A DNA stretch of 64,000 bases from Ectopseudomonas mendocina (GTDB lineage Bacteria > Pseudomonadota > Gammaproteobacteria > Pseudomonadales > Pseudomonadaceae): the NCBI RefSeq assembly GCF_008041835.1, contig NZ_VRYE01000026.1:62001-126000 (forward strand), given 5' to 3'. The notes under the pieces were generated by a model, which had not been told where the DNA came from, did no database searches, and saw nothing but the letters and a program-made list of their open reading frames with translations. The position numbers were made by a program, and so were the translations under genes. Positions 53,796 to 63,552 of the stretch are shown in pieces; position 1 is the stretch's first letter, and every line of letters begins with the position of its first letter.

Positions 53796-53836
53796 GGAGC
53801 GGATTTATCCGCTAAATTCGCGGCCGAAGCCGCTCC
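53796..53836. repeat. REP-type hairpin
   Basis: GGAGCGG-type arm at the left and GCCGCTCC at the right, with internal GCGGATTTATCCGC. This is the usual Pseudomonas REP pattern. It lies immediately before the 73-bp core repeat. Confidence 0.7.
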
Positions 53837-53849
53837 AAAGTAGCTTTCC

Positions 53850-53922
53850 GTAGGAGCCCCGCCCCGGGGCGAAGCTTTTCAAATTTGCGCCGCCCTGATT
53901 CGCGGCGGGGCGCCGCTCCTAC
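53850..53922 (+). repeat. 73-bp core of the 146-bp element, decayed copy (copy 2)
   Basis: The core runs from GTAGGAGCCCCGCC to GCGCCGCTCCTAC, in the same length and order as the cores at 48777-48849 and 57434-57506. The outer parts resemble the full element only weakly (CCAAAGTAGCTTTCC on the left, ATTCGATCCGCCGGTGCTTG on the right), and no direct repeat is seen. This is either an older, mutated copy or an independent REP doublet. Confidence 0.75.
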
Positions 53923-54044
53923 AGATTCGATCCGCCGGTGCTTGAACTGAGCAGGGTGGTAGAGCTGCGCAGGATGCCCACGCCGCAGGGTAATTGGAAA
54001 GCCAAGTCCGGACCGAGTCGCCTGCATGACCCTCTCCCGCCCTG

Positions 54045-55133
54045 TCAGTCCTCACTGATCTCGATACTGGGCATGACCGGCTTGCCAGCCTGGGCAATAC
54101 GCGCACCGACCTTGCGCGCCAAATCCTGATAGATCATGGCGATCTGGCTTTCCGGGTCAGCCACCGTGGTCGGCTTGCCGTCATCGGCCTGCATGCGAAT
54201 GGCCATCGACAGCGGTAACGAGGCCAGCAACTCGACACCGTACTGCGCCGCCAGTTTCTCGCCACCGCCTTCGCCGAACAGATGCTCGGCATGGCCGCAG
54301 TTGGAGCAGATGTGCACCGCCATGTTCTCGACCACGCCCAGCACCGGGATATGCACCTTGCGGAACATCTCCACGCCTTTCTTGGCATCGAGCAGCGCCA
54401 GGTCCTGCGGCGTGGTGACGATCACGCTGCCGGCCACCGGCACCTTCTGCGCCAAGGTCAGCTGAATGTCGCCGGTACCCGGCGGCATGTCCACCACCAG
54501 GTAATCGAGGTCGTTCCAGGCGGTCTGGGTGATCAGTTGCAGCAGCGCGCCGCTGACCATCGGCCCGCGCCAGACCATCGGCGTGTTGTCGTCGGTGAGA
54601 AAGGCCATGGACATCACCTGCACGCCATGGGCTTCGAGCGGCACGAACCATTTCTGCTCGCGCACCTCCGGCCTCGTGCCCTCGGCGATACCGAACATGA
54701 TTCCCTGGCTGGGGCCGTAGATATCGGCGTCGAGAATGCCCACACGCGCGCCCTCGCGGGCCAGCGCCAGCGCCAGGTTGGCTGCGGTGGTGGATTTGCC
54801 CACGCCGCCCTTGCCAGAGGCCACGGCGATCACGTTCTTCACCCCGGCCAGGGCCGGCACCTGCGCCTGGCCCTGGTGCGAGTCGATTACGCAGTCGACC
54901 TTTACCTGCGCACTGTCGACAGCATCGAGGTTCTCCAGCGCCATCTGCAGCATCTGCGCCCAACCGTTCTTGAACAGGCCGGCGGCGTAGCCCAGCTCCA
55001 GGCGTACGGCGACGCGCGCGCCCTGAATATCGACCTCACGCAGGCAACCGGCACTGACCGGATCCTGATCGAGATGAGGGTCGGTGAACTGACGCAGACA
55101 GGCTTCGACCGCTTCGCGGGTGACGGCACTCAT
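54045..55133 (-). CDS. apbC: Mrp/ApbC-type iron-sulfur carrier ATPase
   Basis: 362-aa P-loop ATPase. An N-terminal MIP18/DUF59 domain (about 1-90, LRQFTDPHLDQDPVSAGCLREVDIQ) precedes the deviant Walker A SGKGGVGKSTTAANLAL at about 107-123. The segment DADIYGPSQGIMFG and the CxxC in VHICSNCGHAEHLFGEGG give the Fe-S cluster site for a dimer. It transfers clusters to apoproteins. This Mrp is unrelated to the Mrp antiporters above. The start at ATG 55133 matches the family. Divergent from metG. Confidence 0.95.
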   Translation of the reverse strand: MSAVTREAVEACLRQFTDPHLDQDPVSAGCLREVDIQGARVAVRLELGYAAGLFKNGWAQMLQMALENLDAVDSAQVKVDCVIDSHQGQAQVPALAGVKNVIAVASGKGGVGKSTTAANLALALAREGARVGILDADIYGPSQGIMFGIAEGTRPEVREQKWFVPLEAHGVQVMSMAFLTDDNTPMVWRGPMVSGALLQLITQTAWNDLDYLVVDMPPGTGDIQLTLAQKVPVAGSVIVTTPQDLALLDAKKGVEMFRKVHIPVLGVVENMAVHICSNCGHAEHLFGEGGGEKLAAQYGVELLASLPLSMAIRMQADDGKPTTVADPESQIAMIYQDLARKVGARIAQAGKPVMPSIEISED

Positions 55134-55316
55134 GCAAGAACTCCAGAAGGCAGCGAGAAAACAGGCAAGCATCTTAACAGCAGCGATCCGTTTCACGCCT
55201 TACACCGCCACCAAGGGTCGCTACGGATGCGCTTTTGCCTGCGGTTTGTAGCTTGCAGCTTGCAGCTTCCTTTATAGTTGCCGACTTCTTTCGTTTCCCC
55301 CGTGCAGCCGATCACC

Positions 55317-57353
55317 ATGACCGAAGCCCGCAAGATTCTCGTTACCAGCGCCCTCCCCTATGCCAACGGCTCCATCCACCTCGGCCACATGCTCGAGTAC
55401 GTGCAGACCGACATGTGGGTGCGCTACCAGAAACTGCGTGGCAACCAGGCGATCTATGTCTGCGCCGACGATGCCCACGGCTCGGCGATCATGCTGCGCG
55501 CCGAGAAGGAAGGCATTACACCGGAGCAGCTGATTGCCAACGTACAGGCCGAGCACACCGCCGATTTCGCCGATTTCAGTGTGAACTTCGACAATTACCA
55601 CTCGACCCACTCCGAGGAAAACCGCGAGCTGTCCGCGTCCATTTACCTGGCGCTGCGCGAAAAGGGCCATATTGCCACCCGCGCCGTGACCCAGTACTTC
55701 GACCCCGAGAAGGGCATGTTCCTCGCCGACCGTTTCATCAAAGGCACCTGCCCGAAATGCGCGGCCGAAGACCAGTACGGCGATAACTGCGAGAAATGCG
55801 GCGCCACCTATGCACCGACCGAGCTGAAGAATCCGCGCTCGGCCATCTCCGGTGCCGTGCCGGTGCTCAAGGAATCGCAGCACTTCTTCTTCAAGCTGCC
55901 GGACTTCGAGGCCATGCTCAAGCAATGGACGCGCTCCGGTGCGTTGCAGGACGCAGTGGCCAACAAGATCGCCGAATGGCTCGATGGTGGTCTGCAGGAG
56001 TGGGACATCAGCCGCGATGCGCCCTACTTCGGCTTCGAGATTCCCGGCGAGCCAGGCAAATACTTCTACGTCTGGCTGGACGCGCCGATCGGCTACATGG
56101 CCAGCTTCAAGAACCTCTGCAGCAAACGCCCGGAGCTGGATTTCGATGCATTCTGGGGCAAGGACTCCACTGCCGAGCTGTACCACTTCATCGGCAAGGA
56201 CATCGTCAATTTCCACGCTCTGTTCTGGCCGGCCATGCTCGAAGGCGCGGGCTACCGCAAGCCGACCGCCGTCAATGTGCACGGCTACCTGACGGTCAAC
56301 GGGCAGAAGATGTCCAAATCGCGCGGCACCTTCATCAAGGCCCGCACCTACCTTGATCACCTGAACCCGGAATACCTGCGCTACTACTACGCCTCCAAGC
56401 TGGGCCGTGGCGTGGACGATCTGGACCTGAACCTCGAAGACTTCGTGCAGAAGGTCAACTCCGACCTGGTCGGCAAGGTGGTCAACATCGCCAGCCGCTG
56501 CGCGGGTTTCATCCACAAGGGCAACAATGGCCTGCTGGTTGCGGCCAACCCGGAACCGGAGCTGTGGGACGCCTTCCAGGCCGCTGCACCGAGCATTGCC
56601 GAGGCTTACGAGGCGCGCGACTTCTCCCGCGCCATGCGCGAGATCATGGCCCTGGCCGACCGCGCCAACGCCTGGATCGCCGACAAGGCGCCCTGGGCGC
56701 TGAACAAGGTCGAGGGCAAGCAGGCCGAAGTGCAGGCTATCTGCGCCCTGGGTATCAATCTGTTCCGCCAGTTGGTGATTATGTTGAAACCCGTGCTGCC
56801 GAAGCTGGCCGCCGAGGCCGAAGCCTTCCTCAACGTGCAGCCGCAAACCTGGGCCGACCTGGCACTGCCACTGGCCAACCATCAGTTGAACCCGTTCAAC
56901 CCGCTGCTAACCCGCATCGAGCCGGCCAAAATCGAAGTCATGATCGAAGCCTCCAAGGAAGACCTGGCCGCCGAAGCGCCCAAGCCTCAAGGCAACGGTG
57001 AACTGGCCAAGGATCCGCTGGCTGCCGAGATCAACTTCGACGCCTTCGCCGCCGTCGACCTGCGTATTGCCCTGATCGAGAAGTGCGAGTTCGTCGAAGG
57101 CGCCGACAAGCTGCTGCGCCTGTCGCTGGACATCGGCGACGAGAAGCGCAACGTGTTCTCCGGCATCAAGTCCGCCTACCCGGACCCGAGCCAGCTGGAA
57201 GGTCGCCTGACCCTGTACGTCGCCAATCTGGCGCCGCGCAAGATGAAGTTCGGCATCAGCGAAGGCATGGTCCTGGCGGCCGGCCCCGGTGGTGAGGAAA
57301 TCTACCTGCTCAGCCCGGACAGCGGCGCCAAACCGGGTCAGCGCGTCAAGTAA
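55317..57353 (+). CDS. metG: Methionyl-tRNA synthetase MetG
   Basis: 678-aa class I synthetase. The HIGH-type motif is NGSIHLGHM at about residues 15-23, and KMSKS is in [13 protein letters not shown] zinc-binding knuckle is [18 protein letters not shown] at about 145-162. The C-terminal EMAP-II-like tRNA-binding domain is at about 580-678 ([26 protein letters not shown]). ATG 55317 was chosen by family start ([17 protein letters not shown]). The leader around 55247-55270 contains a short GCAGCTT direct repeat. Followed by the transposable element at 57397-57542. Confidence 0.97.
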   Translation: MTEARKILVTSALPYANGSIHLGHMLEYVQTDMWVRYQKLRGNQAIYVCADDAHGSAIMLRAEKEGITPEQLIANVQAEHTADFADFSVNFDNYHSTHSEENRELSASIYLALREKGHIATRAVTQYFDPEKGMFLADRFIKGTCPKCAAEDQYGDNCEKCGATYAPTELKNPRSAISGAVPVLKESQHFFFKLPDFEAMLKQWTRSGALQDAVANKIAEWLDGGLQEWDISRDAPYFGFEIPGEPGKYFYVWLDAPIGYMASFKNLCSKRPELDFDAFWGKDSTAELYHFIGKDIVNFHALFWPAMLEGAGYRKPTAVNVHGYLTVNGQKMSKSRGTFIKARTYLDHLNPEYLRYYYASKLGRGVDDLDLNLEDFVQKVNSDLVGKVVNIASRCAGFIHKGNNGLLVAANPEPELWDAFQAAAPSIAEAYEARDFSRAMREIMALADRANAWIADKAPWALNKVEGKQAEVQAICALGINLFRQLVIMLKPVLPKLAAEAEAFLNVQPQTWADLALPLANHQLNPFNPLLTRIEPAKIEVMIEASKEDLAAEAPKPQGNGELAKDPLAAEINFDAFAAVDLRIALIEKCEFVEGADKLLRLSLDIGDEKRNVFSGIKSAYPDPSQLEGRLTLYVANLAPRKMKFGISEGMVLAAGPGGEEIYLLSPDSGAKPGQRVK

Positions 57354-57396
57354 GCACACGCTAGGCTTATCGCTGTCGAACAAGCCGGCCAATGCC

Positions 57397-57542
57397 TAAT
57401 GCCGATCAGATAAGATTGCCAAAGCGGCCTTTCGTAGGAGCCCCGCCTCGGGGCGAAGCTTTTCAATTGCGCATCGCCCTGGTTCGCGGCGGGGCGCCGC
57501 TCCTACGTATTCGCAGCGGCGACGCTTAACTGACTGGCATTA
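57397..57542 (+). mobile_element. 146-bp TIR element (MITE with REP-like core), copy 3
   Basis: Exactly 146 bases, TAATGCCGATCAGATAAG at the left and the inverse CTTAACTGACTGGCATTA at the right. The 73-bp core hairpin is at 57434-57506. The 10-bp direct repeat GGCCAATGCC flanks it at 57387-57396 and 57543-57552. It lies between the metG stop and rnfA and has no coding capacity. Confidence 0.88.
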
Positions 57543-57628
57543 GGCCAATGCCGGCTTGTTTGCATCTACGCGGTTCCCGATAATAGGCGCCCTTTTCCTA
57601 TGGCCTTTGCGCACTCGACGGCAACCCG

Positions 57629-58213
57629 ATGACCGAACTCGTCCTGATCATGGTCAGCGCCATCCTGGTCAATAACTTCGTGCTGGTGCAGTTTCTCGGC
57701 CTGTGCCCGTTCATGGGCGTGTCGAAGAAGATCGAAACCGCTATCGGCCTGTCCCTGGCGACCACCTTCGTGCTGACCCTGGCCGCCATGTGCAGTTACC
57801 TGGTGCAGCAGTACGTGCTCAAGCCGCTGGACCTGGAATTTCTGCGCACCATCAGCTTCATCCTGGTGATCGCCGTGGTGGTGCAGTTCACCGAGATGGT
57901 GGTGAACAAGACCAGCCCGCTGCTCTATCGCGTGCTGGGCATTTTCCTGCCGCTGATCACCACCAACTGCATCGTCTTGGGCGTTGCCCTGCTCAACGCC
58001 AACAAGGCCGAGTTCACCTTCATCACCGCCACCGCCAATGGTTTCGCCGCCGGCCTGGGCTTCTCCCTGGTGCTGGTGCTGTTCGCCGCCATGCGTGAGC
58101 GCATCGCCATCGCCGACGTACCGAAATCCTTCCAGGGTGCGGCCATCGGCATGATCACCGCGGGCCTGATGTCGCTGGCGTTCATGGGCTTTACCGGGTT
58201 GATCAAGCTATGA
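57629..58213 (+). CDS. rnfA: Rnf complex subunit RnfA
   Basis: 194-aa integral membrane subunit with six hydrophobic helices. The start [39 protein letters not shown] is characteristic, and LLITTNC-type [17 protein letters not shown] carries the conserved cysteine thought to hold a cluster with RnfE. First gene of rnfABCDGE, which moves electrons between ferredoxin and NAD and pumps ions. Overlaps rnfB by 4 bases. Confidence 0.96.
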   Translation: MTELVLIMVSAILVNNFVLVQFLGLCPFMGVSKKIETAIGLSLATTFVLTLAAMCSYLVQQYVLKPLDLEFLRTISFILVIAVVVQFTEMVVNKTSPLLYRVLGIFLPLITTNCIVLGVALLNANKAEFTFITATANGFAAGLGFSLVLVLFAAMRERIAIADVPKSFQGAAIGMITAGLMSLAFMGFTGLIKL

Positions 58214-58785
58214 GCCTGGTGCTGGTCGCCGTCCTCGCCCTGCTCGCGCTGTGCCTGATCGCCGGTGCCATCCTCGGTTTTGCTGCCGTGCGCTTCAAGG
58301 TCGAGGGTGACCCCATTGCCGAACAGATCAACGCCTTGCTGCCGCAAACCCAGTGCGGCCAGTGCGGCTACCCCGGCTGCAAGCCCTACGCCGAGGCGAT
58401 CGCTGGCGGTGACAAGATCAACAAGTGCCCGCCTGGTGGCGAGGCGACCATCCAGGCGCTGGCCGATCTGCTCGACGTCGAACCCGAGCCGCTGGACGCA
58501 GTGGAAGGCGAGAAGCCGCAGATGGTCGCGTATATCCGCGAAGCCGAATGCATCGGCTGCACCAAATGCATCCAGGCCTGCCCGGTAGACGCCATCGTCG
58601 GCGCGGCGCGGCAGATGCACACGGTGATCGCCAGCGAATGCACCGGCTGCGACCTGTGCGTCGAGCCCTGCCCGGTGGACTGCATCGACATGATCGAAGT
58701 CGGTAGCACCGTACAGAGCTGGAAATGGGACAAGCCGCTGGCGCCCGGCCAGTTGATCGCCAGCGACCGGGAGCAGGCGGCATGA
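58210..58785 (+). CDS. rnfB: Rnf complex ferredoxin subunit RnfB
   Basis: 191-aa iron-sulfur subunit. After one N-terminal membrane anchor (about 3-25) there is a cluster motif [18 protein letters not shown], followed by two 4Fe-4S motifs [16 protein letters not shown] and [16 protein letters not shown]. Electron entry from ferredoxin. The stop overlaps the rnfC start. Confidence 0.96.
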   Translation: MSLVLVAVLALLALCLIAGAILGFAAVRFKVEGDPIAEQINALLPQTQCGQCGYPGCKPYAEAIAGGDKINKCPPGGEATIQALADLLDVEPEPLDAVEGEKPQMVAYIREAECIGCTKCIQACPVDAIVGAARQMHTVIASECTGCDLCVEPCPVDCIDMIEVGSTVQSWKWDKPLAPGQLIASDREQAA

Positions 58786-61028
58786 GCGCGCAGGAAAAGA
58801 TCTGGGATATCCCGGGTGGCATTCATCCAGCCGAGCGCAAGGAGCTGTCCAACAGCACGCCGATCCAGCAGGCGCCGCTGCCCAAGCGCCTGGTCTTGCC
58901 GCTCGGCCAGCATATCGGTACGGTCGCCGAGCCCTGCGTGGTGGTCGGTGAGCGGGTACTCAAGGGGCAGAAGATCGCCGAGGCCAACGGCTTCGTCAGC
59001 GCGCCGCTGCATGCCCCGACTTCCGGCACCGTCAGCTTTATCGGCCCGCAGCCCTACCCGCACGTCTCCGGCATGCTGGCACCGGCCATCGTCATCGACA
59101 GCGACGGCCTGGACGAGTGGGTCGAACTGACGTCCCATGCCGACTACCGGCATATGGAGTCTGCCGAGCTGCTAGCGCTGATTCGCGAGGCTGGTATCAA
59201 CGGCCTGGGCGGCGCCGGCTTCCCTACCGCGGTGAAACTGACTGCGCGGCCGACGCAGAAGATCCACACGCTGATCATCAACGGCACCGAGTGCGAGCCC
59301 TATATCACCGCTGACGACCTGCTGATGCGCGAGCGCGCCGACGAGCTGGTTTCCGGCATCGATATCCTGGTGCAGTTGATCCAGCCCGATCAGGTGCTGA
59401 TCGGCATCGAGGACAACAAGCCCGAGGCCATCGCCGCCGTGCGCGCCGCCTGCGCCGGGCATGACTACCAGGTGCGGGTGTTCCCCACCAAGTACCCCTC
59501 CGGCGGCGAGAAGCAGCTGATTCAGATTCTCACCGGTGTCGAGGTGCCCAGCGGCGGCCTACCGGCCGATATCGGCATTCTCTGCCAGAACGTCGGTACC
59601 TGCGTGGCCATCCACGACGCCGTGCTGTTGGGCAAGCCGTTGATCTCACGCATTACCACGCTGACCGGCGAAGCGCTGGCACGGCCCGGCAATGTCGAGG
59701 CGCTGATCGGCACACCGGTGGGCGAGCTGCTGGCGTTCGCCGGACTGGACACCAGCAAACTCAATCGCCTGATCATGGGCGGACCGATGATGGGCTTTAC
59801 CCTGCCCTCGCTGGACGTGCCGCTGATCAAGACCAGCAACTGCCTGCTGGCCAGCACCGCTGCCGAGCTGCCGCCGCCACCGCCGGCCATGCCCTGCATC
59901 CGCTGTGGCGAATGCGCCGAGGCCTGTCCGGCCAGCCTGTTGCCGCAGCAACTGCACTTCTTCGCCCTCGGCCAGGAGCACGAACAGCTCAAGGCGCACA
60001 ACCTGTTCGACTGCATCGAGTGCGGCGCCTGCGCCTACGTCTGCCCATCCAGCATTCCGCTGGTGCAGTACTACCGCGCGGCCAAGGCGGAAATTCGCGA
60101 GCTGGAACAGAAACAGCTTAAGGCCGAGCACTCCAAACAGCGCTTCGAGCAACGCCAGGAACGCCTGCGCCGCGCCGAGGAGCAGAAGGAAGCCGAGCGC
60201 AAGGCCCGTGCCGAGAAAGCCGCCCGCGCCAAGGCCGCACAAGCCGAAGCCCCCGTCGCAGCGGCGGCGCCAGCCGATGAAACGCTGAAGAAGCTCAAGA
60301 TCGAAGCCAGCATGGCCCAGGTCGCACTGAAGAAGGCCGAGAAACAGCTGGCCGCCCACGACACGCCCGAACTGCAGGCACAGGTCGCCGAGCTGCGCGC
60401 CGCCGCCGAAGCGGCACAAAAGTCACTGGCCGATGCCCAGGCGACAGCACCGGCACCGGAGCCCAAACCTGCCGGTGACGAAGCGCTGAAAAAGGCCAAA
60501 ATCGAAGCCGCCATGCTCAAGGCGCAACTGCGCAAGCTGGAAAAGCTCGAAAGCCCGGACGACGAGCAGCAAGCCGAACTCGCCCGCCTGCGTCAGCAGT
60601 TGGAAGAAGCCGAGAAAGCCCTGGCCTATATGGAAAGCCAGACACCAGCCCCCGCGGCCAAACCAGCCGGCGACGACGCCTTGAAAAAGGCCAAGGTCGA
60701 GTTGGCGATGAAACGCGCCGAGCTGAAGAAGGCCGAGAAAGCCGGCGCTGACGAAGCCGCCCTGCAGCCGCTGCGCGCCGCGCTGGCCGCCGCCGAACAG
60801 GCTCTGCATGCAGCCGAGGCGGCCTCGGGCAAGCCGGCGCCGGAGCTGGTGCGCACCGAACGCCCCGGCGTGGACGAAAAATTCAAGGCGCTGAAGACCG
60901 AGGTGGCCTTCGCCCGCGCCGACCTGCGCAAGCTGGAGCGTGACGAGAGCGCCGCTGGCGAGGCGCTGGAACAGGCGCGTAACCGCCTGGCCGAAGCCGA
61001 ACGCAAGCTGGCCGAATACCAACCGTAA
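58782..61028 (+). CDS. rnfC: Rnf complex subunit RnfC with long repeat-bearing tail
   Basis: 748-aa NADH- and FMN-binding subunit of the Rnf complex. The N-terminal part has [17 protein letters not shown] and the NADH/FMN fold with [12 protein letters not shown]. Two 4Fe-4S motifs are [15 protein letters not shown] and [17 protein letters not shown] at about 375-430. The remaining roughly 300 residues form a charged coiled-coil-like tail with four copies of a DExLKKxKIExAMxxAxLKKxEK-type repeat, separated by proline/alanine linkers. Such extended tails are known in RnfC of gamma-proteobacteria. ATG 58782 overlaps the rnfB stop. A palindromic repeat separates it from rnfD. Confidence 0.94.
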   Translation: MSAQEKIWDIPGGIHPAERKELSNSTPIQQAPLPKRLVLPLGQHIGTVAEPCVVVGERVLKGQKIAEANGFVSAPLHAPTSGTVSFIGPQPYPHVSGMLAPAIVIDSDGLDEWVELTSHADYRHMESAELLALIREAGINGLGGAGFPTAVKLTARPTQKIHTLIINGTECEPYITADDLLMRERADELVSGIDILVQLIQPDQVLIGIEDNKPEAIAAVRAACAGHDYQVRVFPTKYPSGGEKQLIQILTGVEVPSGGLPADIGILCQNVGTCVAIHDAVLLGKPLISRITTLTGEALARPGNVEALIGTPVGELLAFAGLDTSKLNRLIMGGPMMGFTLPSLDVPLIKTSNCLLASTAAELPPPPPAMPCIRCGECAEACPASLLPQQLHFFALGQEHEQLKAHNLFDCIECGACAYVCPSSIPLVQYYRAAKAEIRELEQKQLKAEHSKQRFEQRQERLRRAEEQKEAERKARAEKAARAKAAQAEAPVAAAAPADETLKKLKIEASMAQVALKKAEKQLAAHDTPELQAQVAELRAAAEAAQKSLADAQATAPAPEPKPAGDEALKKAKIEAAMLKAQLRKLEKLESPDDEQQAELARLRQQLEEAEKALAYMESQTPAPAAKPAGDDALKKAKVELAMKRAELKKAEKAGADEAALQPLRAALAAAEQALHAAEAASGKPAPELVRTERPGVDEKFKALKTEVAFARADLRKLERDESAAGEALEQARNRLAEAERKLAEYQP

Positions 61029-61035
61029 TGATCGT

Positions 61036-61123
61036 CCCGGATTGCATCCGGGCTACAAAAGATACCCCGTCGCGTCGGAGCATCCGGGCGGCACAGACAA
61101 CCGTAGCCCGGATGCAATCCGGG
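61036..61123. repeat. Palindromic GTAGCCCGGATGCAATCCGGG repeat inside the rnf operon
   Basis: Arms CCCGGATTGCATCCGGGCTA (from 61036) and GTAGCCCGGATGCAATCCGG (from 61103) are inverted copies, 47 bases apart. The motif is a common dispersed intergenic repeat of Pseudomonas and relatives. Because it lies within an operon, it may shape mRNA stability or decouple rnfC and rnfD expression. Confidence 0.8.
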
Positions 61124-61178
61124 GAATGAACACCGCTGCGATCATCAGGAACGCAGCAATAGAATCACCGGAGCGCCG

Positions 61179-62210
61179 ATGGCCCTGCCCCGCATCACAT
61201 CGCCCCACGCCACGGGCAGCAACCGTACCCAGCAGGTCATGTTGCAGGTGCTGCTGGCCACCGTGCCGGGCATTCTCGCCCTGACCTGGCTGTTCGGCGC
61301 CGGCACCCTGTTCAACCTGCTCTGGGCCAGCCTCTGCGCCCTAAGCTTCGAGGCTGCATTGCTGGCGGCACGTAAACGCCCGATCGCCTTCTTCCTCAAG
61401 GACTACAGCGCCCTGGTCACCGCCGTGCTGCTGGCCCTGGCCCTGCCGCCCTACTCGCCCTGGTGGCTGACCCTGATCGCCTGCGGCTTCGCCATCGGCT
61501 TCGGCAAGCAGCTCTATGGCGGGCTTGGGCAGAACCCGTTCAACCCGGCCATGGTTGGCTACGTGGTGGTGCTGATCTCCTTCCCGGTGGAGATGACCAG
61601 TTGGCCGGCCCCGCACGGCGTTGCCGCGATGGATGGTCTCAAGCACATACTCGGCATCGCCAGCCTGCCCGATGGCTGGGCCCAGGCCACCGCGCTGGAT
61701 GCCCTGAAGGTGAACAAGAGCCTGACCATCGACGAGCTGCGCGCCAGCAATGCAGCCTTCGGTCACTTCGGCGGCGCCGGCAGCGAGGCGGTCAATCTGG
61801 CCTTCCTCGCTGGCGGCCTGTACCTGCTGCACAAGCGCCTGATCACCTGGCACGCGCCGCTGGGCATGCTCGCCGCGCTGTTCGTCATGAGCCTGCTGTT
61901 CTGGAACGGCAGCGGCTCGGATTCCAACGGTTCGCCGCTGTTTCACCTGCTGACCGGGGCGACCATGCTCGGCGCCTTCTTCATCGTCACCGACCCGGTT
62001 TCCGGCGCTACCAGCAATCGCGGGCGTCTGGTGTTCGGCATCGGCGTCGGCGTGCTGGTCTACGTGATCCGCGCCTGGGGCGGCTACCCGGACGCGGTGG
62101 CCTTCGCCGTGCTGCTGATGAACCTCGCAGCGCCGACCATCGACTACTACACCCGGCCGCGCAGCTACGGCCACCGCAAGCCCAATAGTGGCTTCAAGCT
62201 GGGAGAATGA
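61179..62210 (+). CDS. rnfD: Rnf complex subunit RnfD
   Basis: 343-aa integral membrane subunit with about nine to ten helices. The covalent FMN attachment motif is [13 protein letters not shown] (threonine of SGAT) at about residue 276. N-terminal pattern [26 protein letters not shown] and [23 protein letters not shown] are conserved. The stop overlaps the first possible rnfG start. Confidence 0.95.
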   Translation: MALPRITSPHATGSNRTQQVMLQVLLATVPGILALTWLFGAGTLFNLLWASLCALSFEAALLAARKRPIAFFLKDYSALVTAVLLALALPPYSPWWLTLIACGFAIGFGKQLYGGLGQNPFNPAMVGYVVVLISFPVEMTSWPAPHGVAAMDGLKHILGIASLPDGWAQATALDALKVNKSLTIDELRASNAAFGHFGGAGSEAVNLAFLAGGLYLLHKRLITWHAPLGMLAALFVMSLLFWNGSGSDSNGSPLFHLLTGATMLGAFFIVTDPVSGATSNRGRLVFGIGVGVLVYVIRAWGGYPDAVAFAVLLMNLAAPTIDYYTRPRSYGHRKPNSGFKLGE

Positions 62211-62212
62211 GC

Positions 62213-62848
62213 ATGCTGCCGGAAATCAGCCGCTCGATGCTGAAGAACGCCCTGGTACTTGGCCTGTTCGCCATCGGCACCGTGGGCACCGTCGCCCTGC
62301 TGCAGCAGGGCACTGCCGAGCGCATCGCCAAGGCCGAACGCGAAGCGCAGGTACGTGCCCTGGCGGAAATCCTGCCGGCCGGCAGCTACGACAATCACCT
62401 GCTGGATAACCGCATCGAGCTCAACGCCGCCGAGCTGGGCCACCGCAGCCCGCAGTCGGCCTACCTGGCATTGAAAGGCGACCAGCCCAGTGCGCTGATC
62501 CTGCCGGTGACCGCACCGGACGGCTACAGCGGTGCCATCCACCTGCTGGTGGGCATCTTCGCCGACGGCAGTCTGGCCGGCGTACGCGTGCTCAGCCATA
62601 AGGAAACACCGGGGCTGGGTGACAAGATCGAACTGGCCAAGAGCGACTGGGTGCGCAGCTTCGAGGGTAAATCCCTGAACGACCCCAATGAAGACGGCTG
62701 GGCGGTGAAGAAGGATCGTGGCGAGTTCGACCAGTTCGCCGGCGCCACCATCACCCCACGCGCCGTGGTTAAGGCCGTGCATGGCGCCCTGCGCTACTTC
62801 GACACGCACCGCGCCCAGTTGCTGGGTCTGGCGGAGGACGAGCAATGA
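62213..62848 (+). CDS. rnfG: Rnf complex subunit RnfG
   Basis: 211-aa subunit anchored by one helix (about 10-30) with a periplasmic FMN-binding domain. The flavinylation motif is [15 protein letters not shown] (threonine of the GAT element). ATG 62213 was preferred to 62207 because GGGAG is 7 bases before it but only 1 base before the other. Overlaps rnfE by 4 bases. Confidence 0.93.
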   Translation: MLPEISRSMLKNALVLGLFAIGTVGTVALLQQGTAERIAKAEREAQVRALAEILPAGSYDNHLLDNRIELNAAELGHRSPQSAYLALKGDQPSALILPVTAPDGYSGAIHLLVGIFADGSLAGVRVLSHKETPGLGDKIELAKSDWVRSFEGKSLNDPNEDGWAVKKDRGEFDQFAGATITPRAVVKAVHGALRYFDTHRAQLLGLAEDEQ

Positions 62849-63552
62849 GCAGCTATCGCGACATCACCCTCAACGGCCTGTGGAAGAACAACCCAGCGCT
62901 GGTGCAACTGCTTGGCCTCTGCCCGCTGCTGGGAGTCAGTAACTCCACGGTCAACGCCCTCGGCCTGGCCCTGGCCAGCGCCGTGGTGCTGGTATGCTCC
63001 AACACCGCCGTGTCACTGGTGCGTGGGGTGGTCAACACTGCCGTGCGCCTGCCGGCCTTCGTCATGATCATCGCCGCACTGACCACCTGCATCGAGCTGC
63101 TGATGCAGGCCTATACCTACGAGCTGTACCAGATCCTCGGCATCTTCATCCCGCTGATCACCACCAACTGCGTGATCCTCGGCCGCGCCGATGGCTTTGC
63201 CGCCAAACACGACCCGGCCCGCGCCGCCTACGACGGGCTGATGATGGGCCTGGGCTTCGGCGTGGTGCTGGTGTTGATCGGCGCCATTCGCGAGCTGCTC
63301 GGCACCGGCGCTCTGTTCGCCAATATGCACCTATTGTTCGGGCCGATTGCCGCCGAGTGGAAACTTACCTTGGTGCAGGATTACAAGGGCTTTTTGCTGG
63401 CCATCCTGCCTCCGGGCGCCTTTATCGTTCTGGGCCTGCTGATCGCCGGCAAGAACCGCATCGACCAGATCGCCGCGGAACGGGCCAAGGCCACCGCGCC
63501 CGAAGCCCCTGTACAAAGCCGCCGCGTTCGAGTGACCGGAGTCATCGAATGA
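62845..63552 (+). CDS. rnfE: Rnf complex subunit RnfE
   Basis: 235-aa membrane subunit, paralogue of RnfA, with six helices and the matching motif [19 protein letters not shown]. Start [28 protein letters not shown] is standard. It ends overlapping the nth start by 4 bases. Confidence 0.95.
   Translation: MSSYRDITLNGLWKNNPALVQLLGLCPLLGVSNSTVNALGLALASAVVLVCSNTAVSLVRGVVNTAVRLPAFVMIIAALTTCIELLMQAYTYELYQILGIFIPLITTNCVILGRADGFAAKHDPARAAYDGLMMGLGFGVVLVLIGAIRELLGTGALFANMHLLFGPIAAEWKLTLVQDYKGFLLAILPPGAFIVLGLLIAGKNRIDQIAAERAKATAPEAPVQSRRVRVTGVIE

Larger units (their letters stand above)
53726..54044. other. Gap after the cold-shock gene with REP-type repeats
   Basis: No gene is seen in these 319 bases. 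It holds the terminator at 53750-53773, a REP-type hairpin at 53796-53836 (GGAGCGG ... GCCGCTCC) and the 73-bp core of the 146-bp element at 53850-53922 with decayed flanks. The remaining 120 bases before apbC's end show nothing recognisable. Confidence 0.6.

Noticed and set aside
54045..55133. Link between this 'Mrp' ATPase and the Mrp antiporters
   Set aside because: The names coincide only. This is the ApbC/Ind1-type Fe-S carrier and shares no domain with the antiporters.
55272..56882. Antisense frame (536 codons) opposite metG
   Set aside because: metG is unambiguous on the plus strand. The antisense product is low-complexity Val/Gly/Gln.
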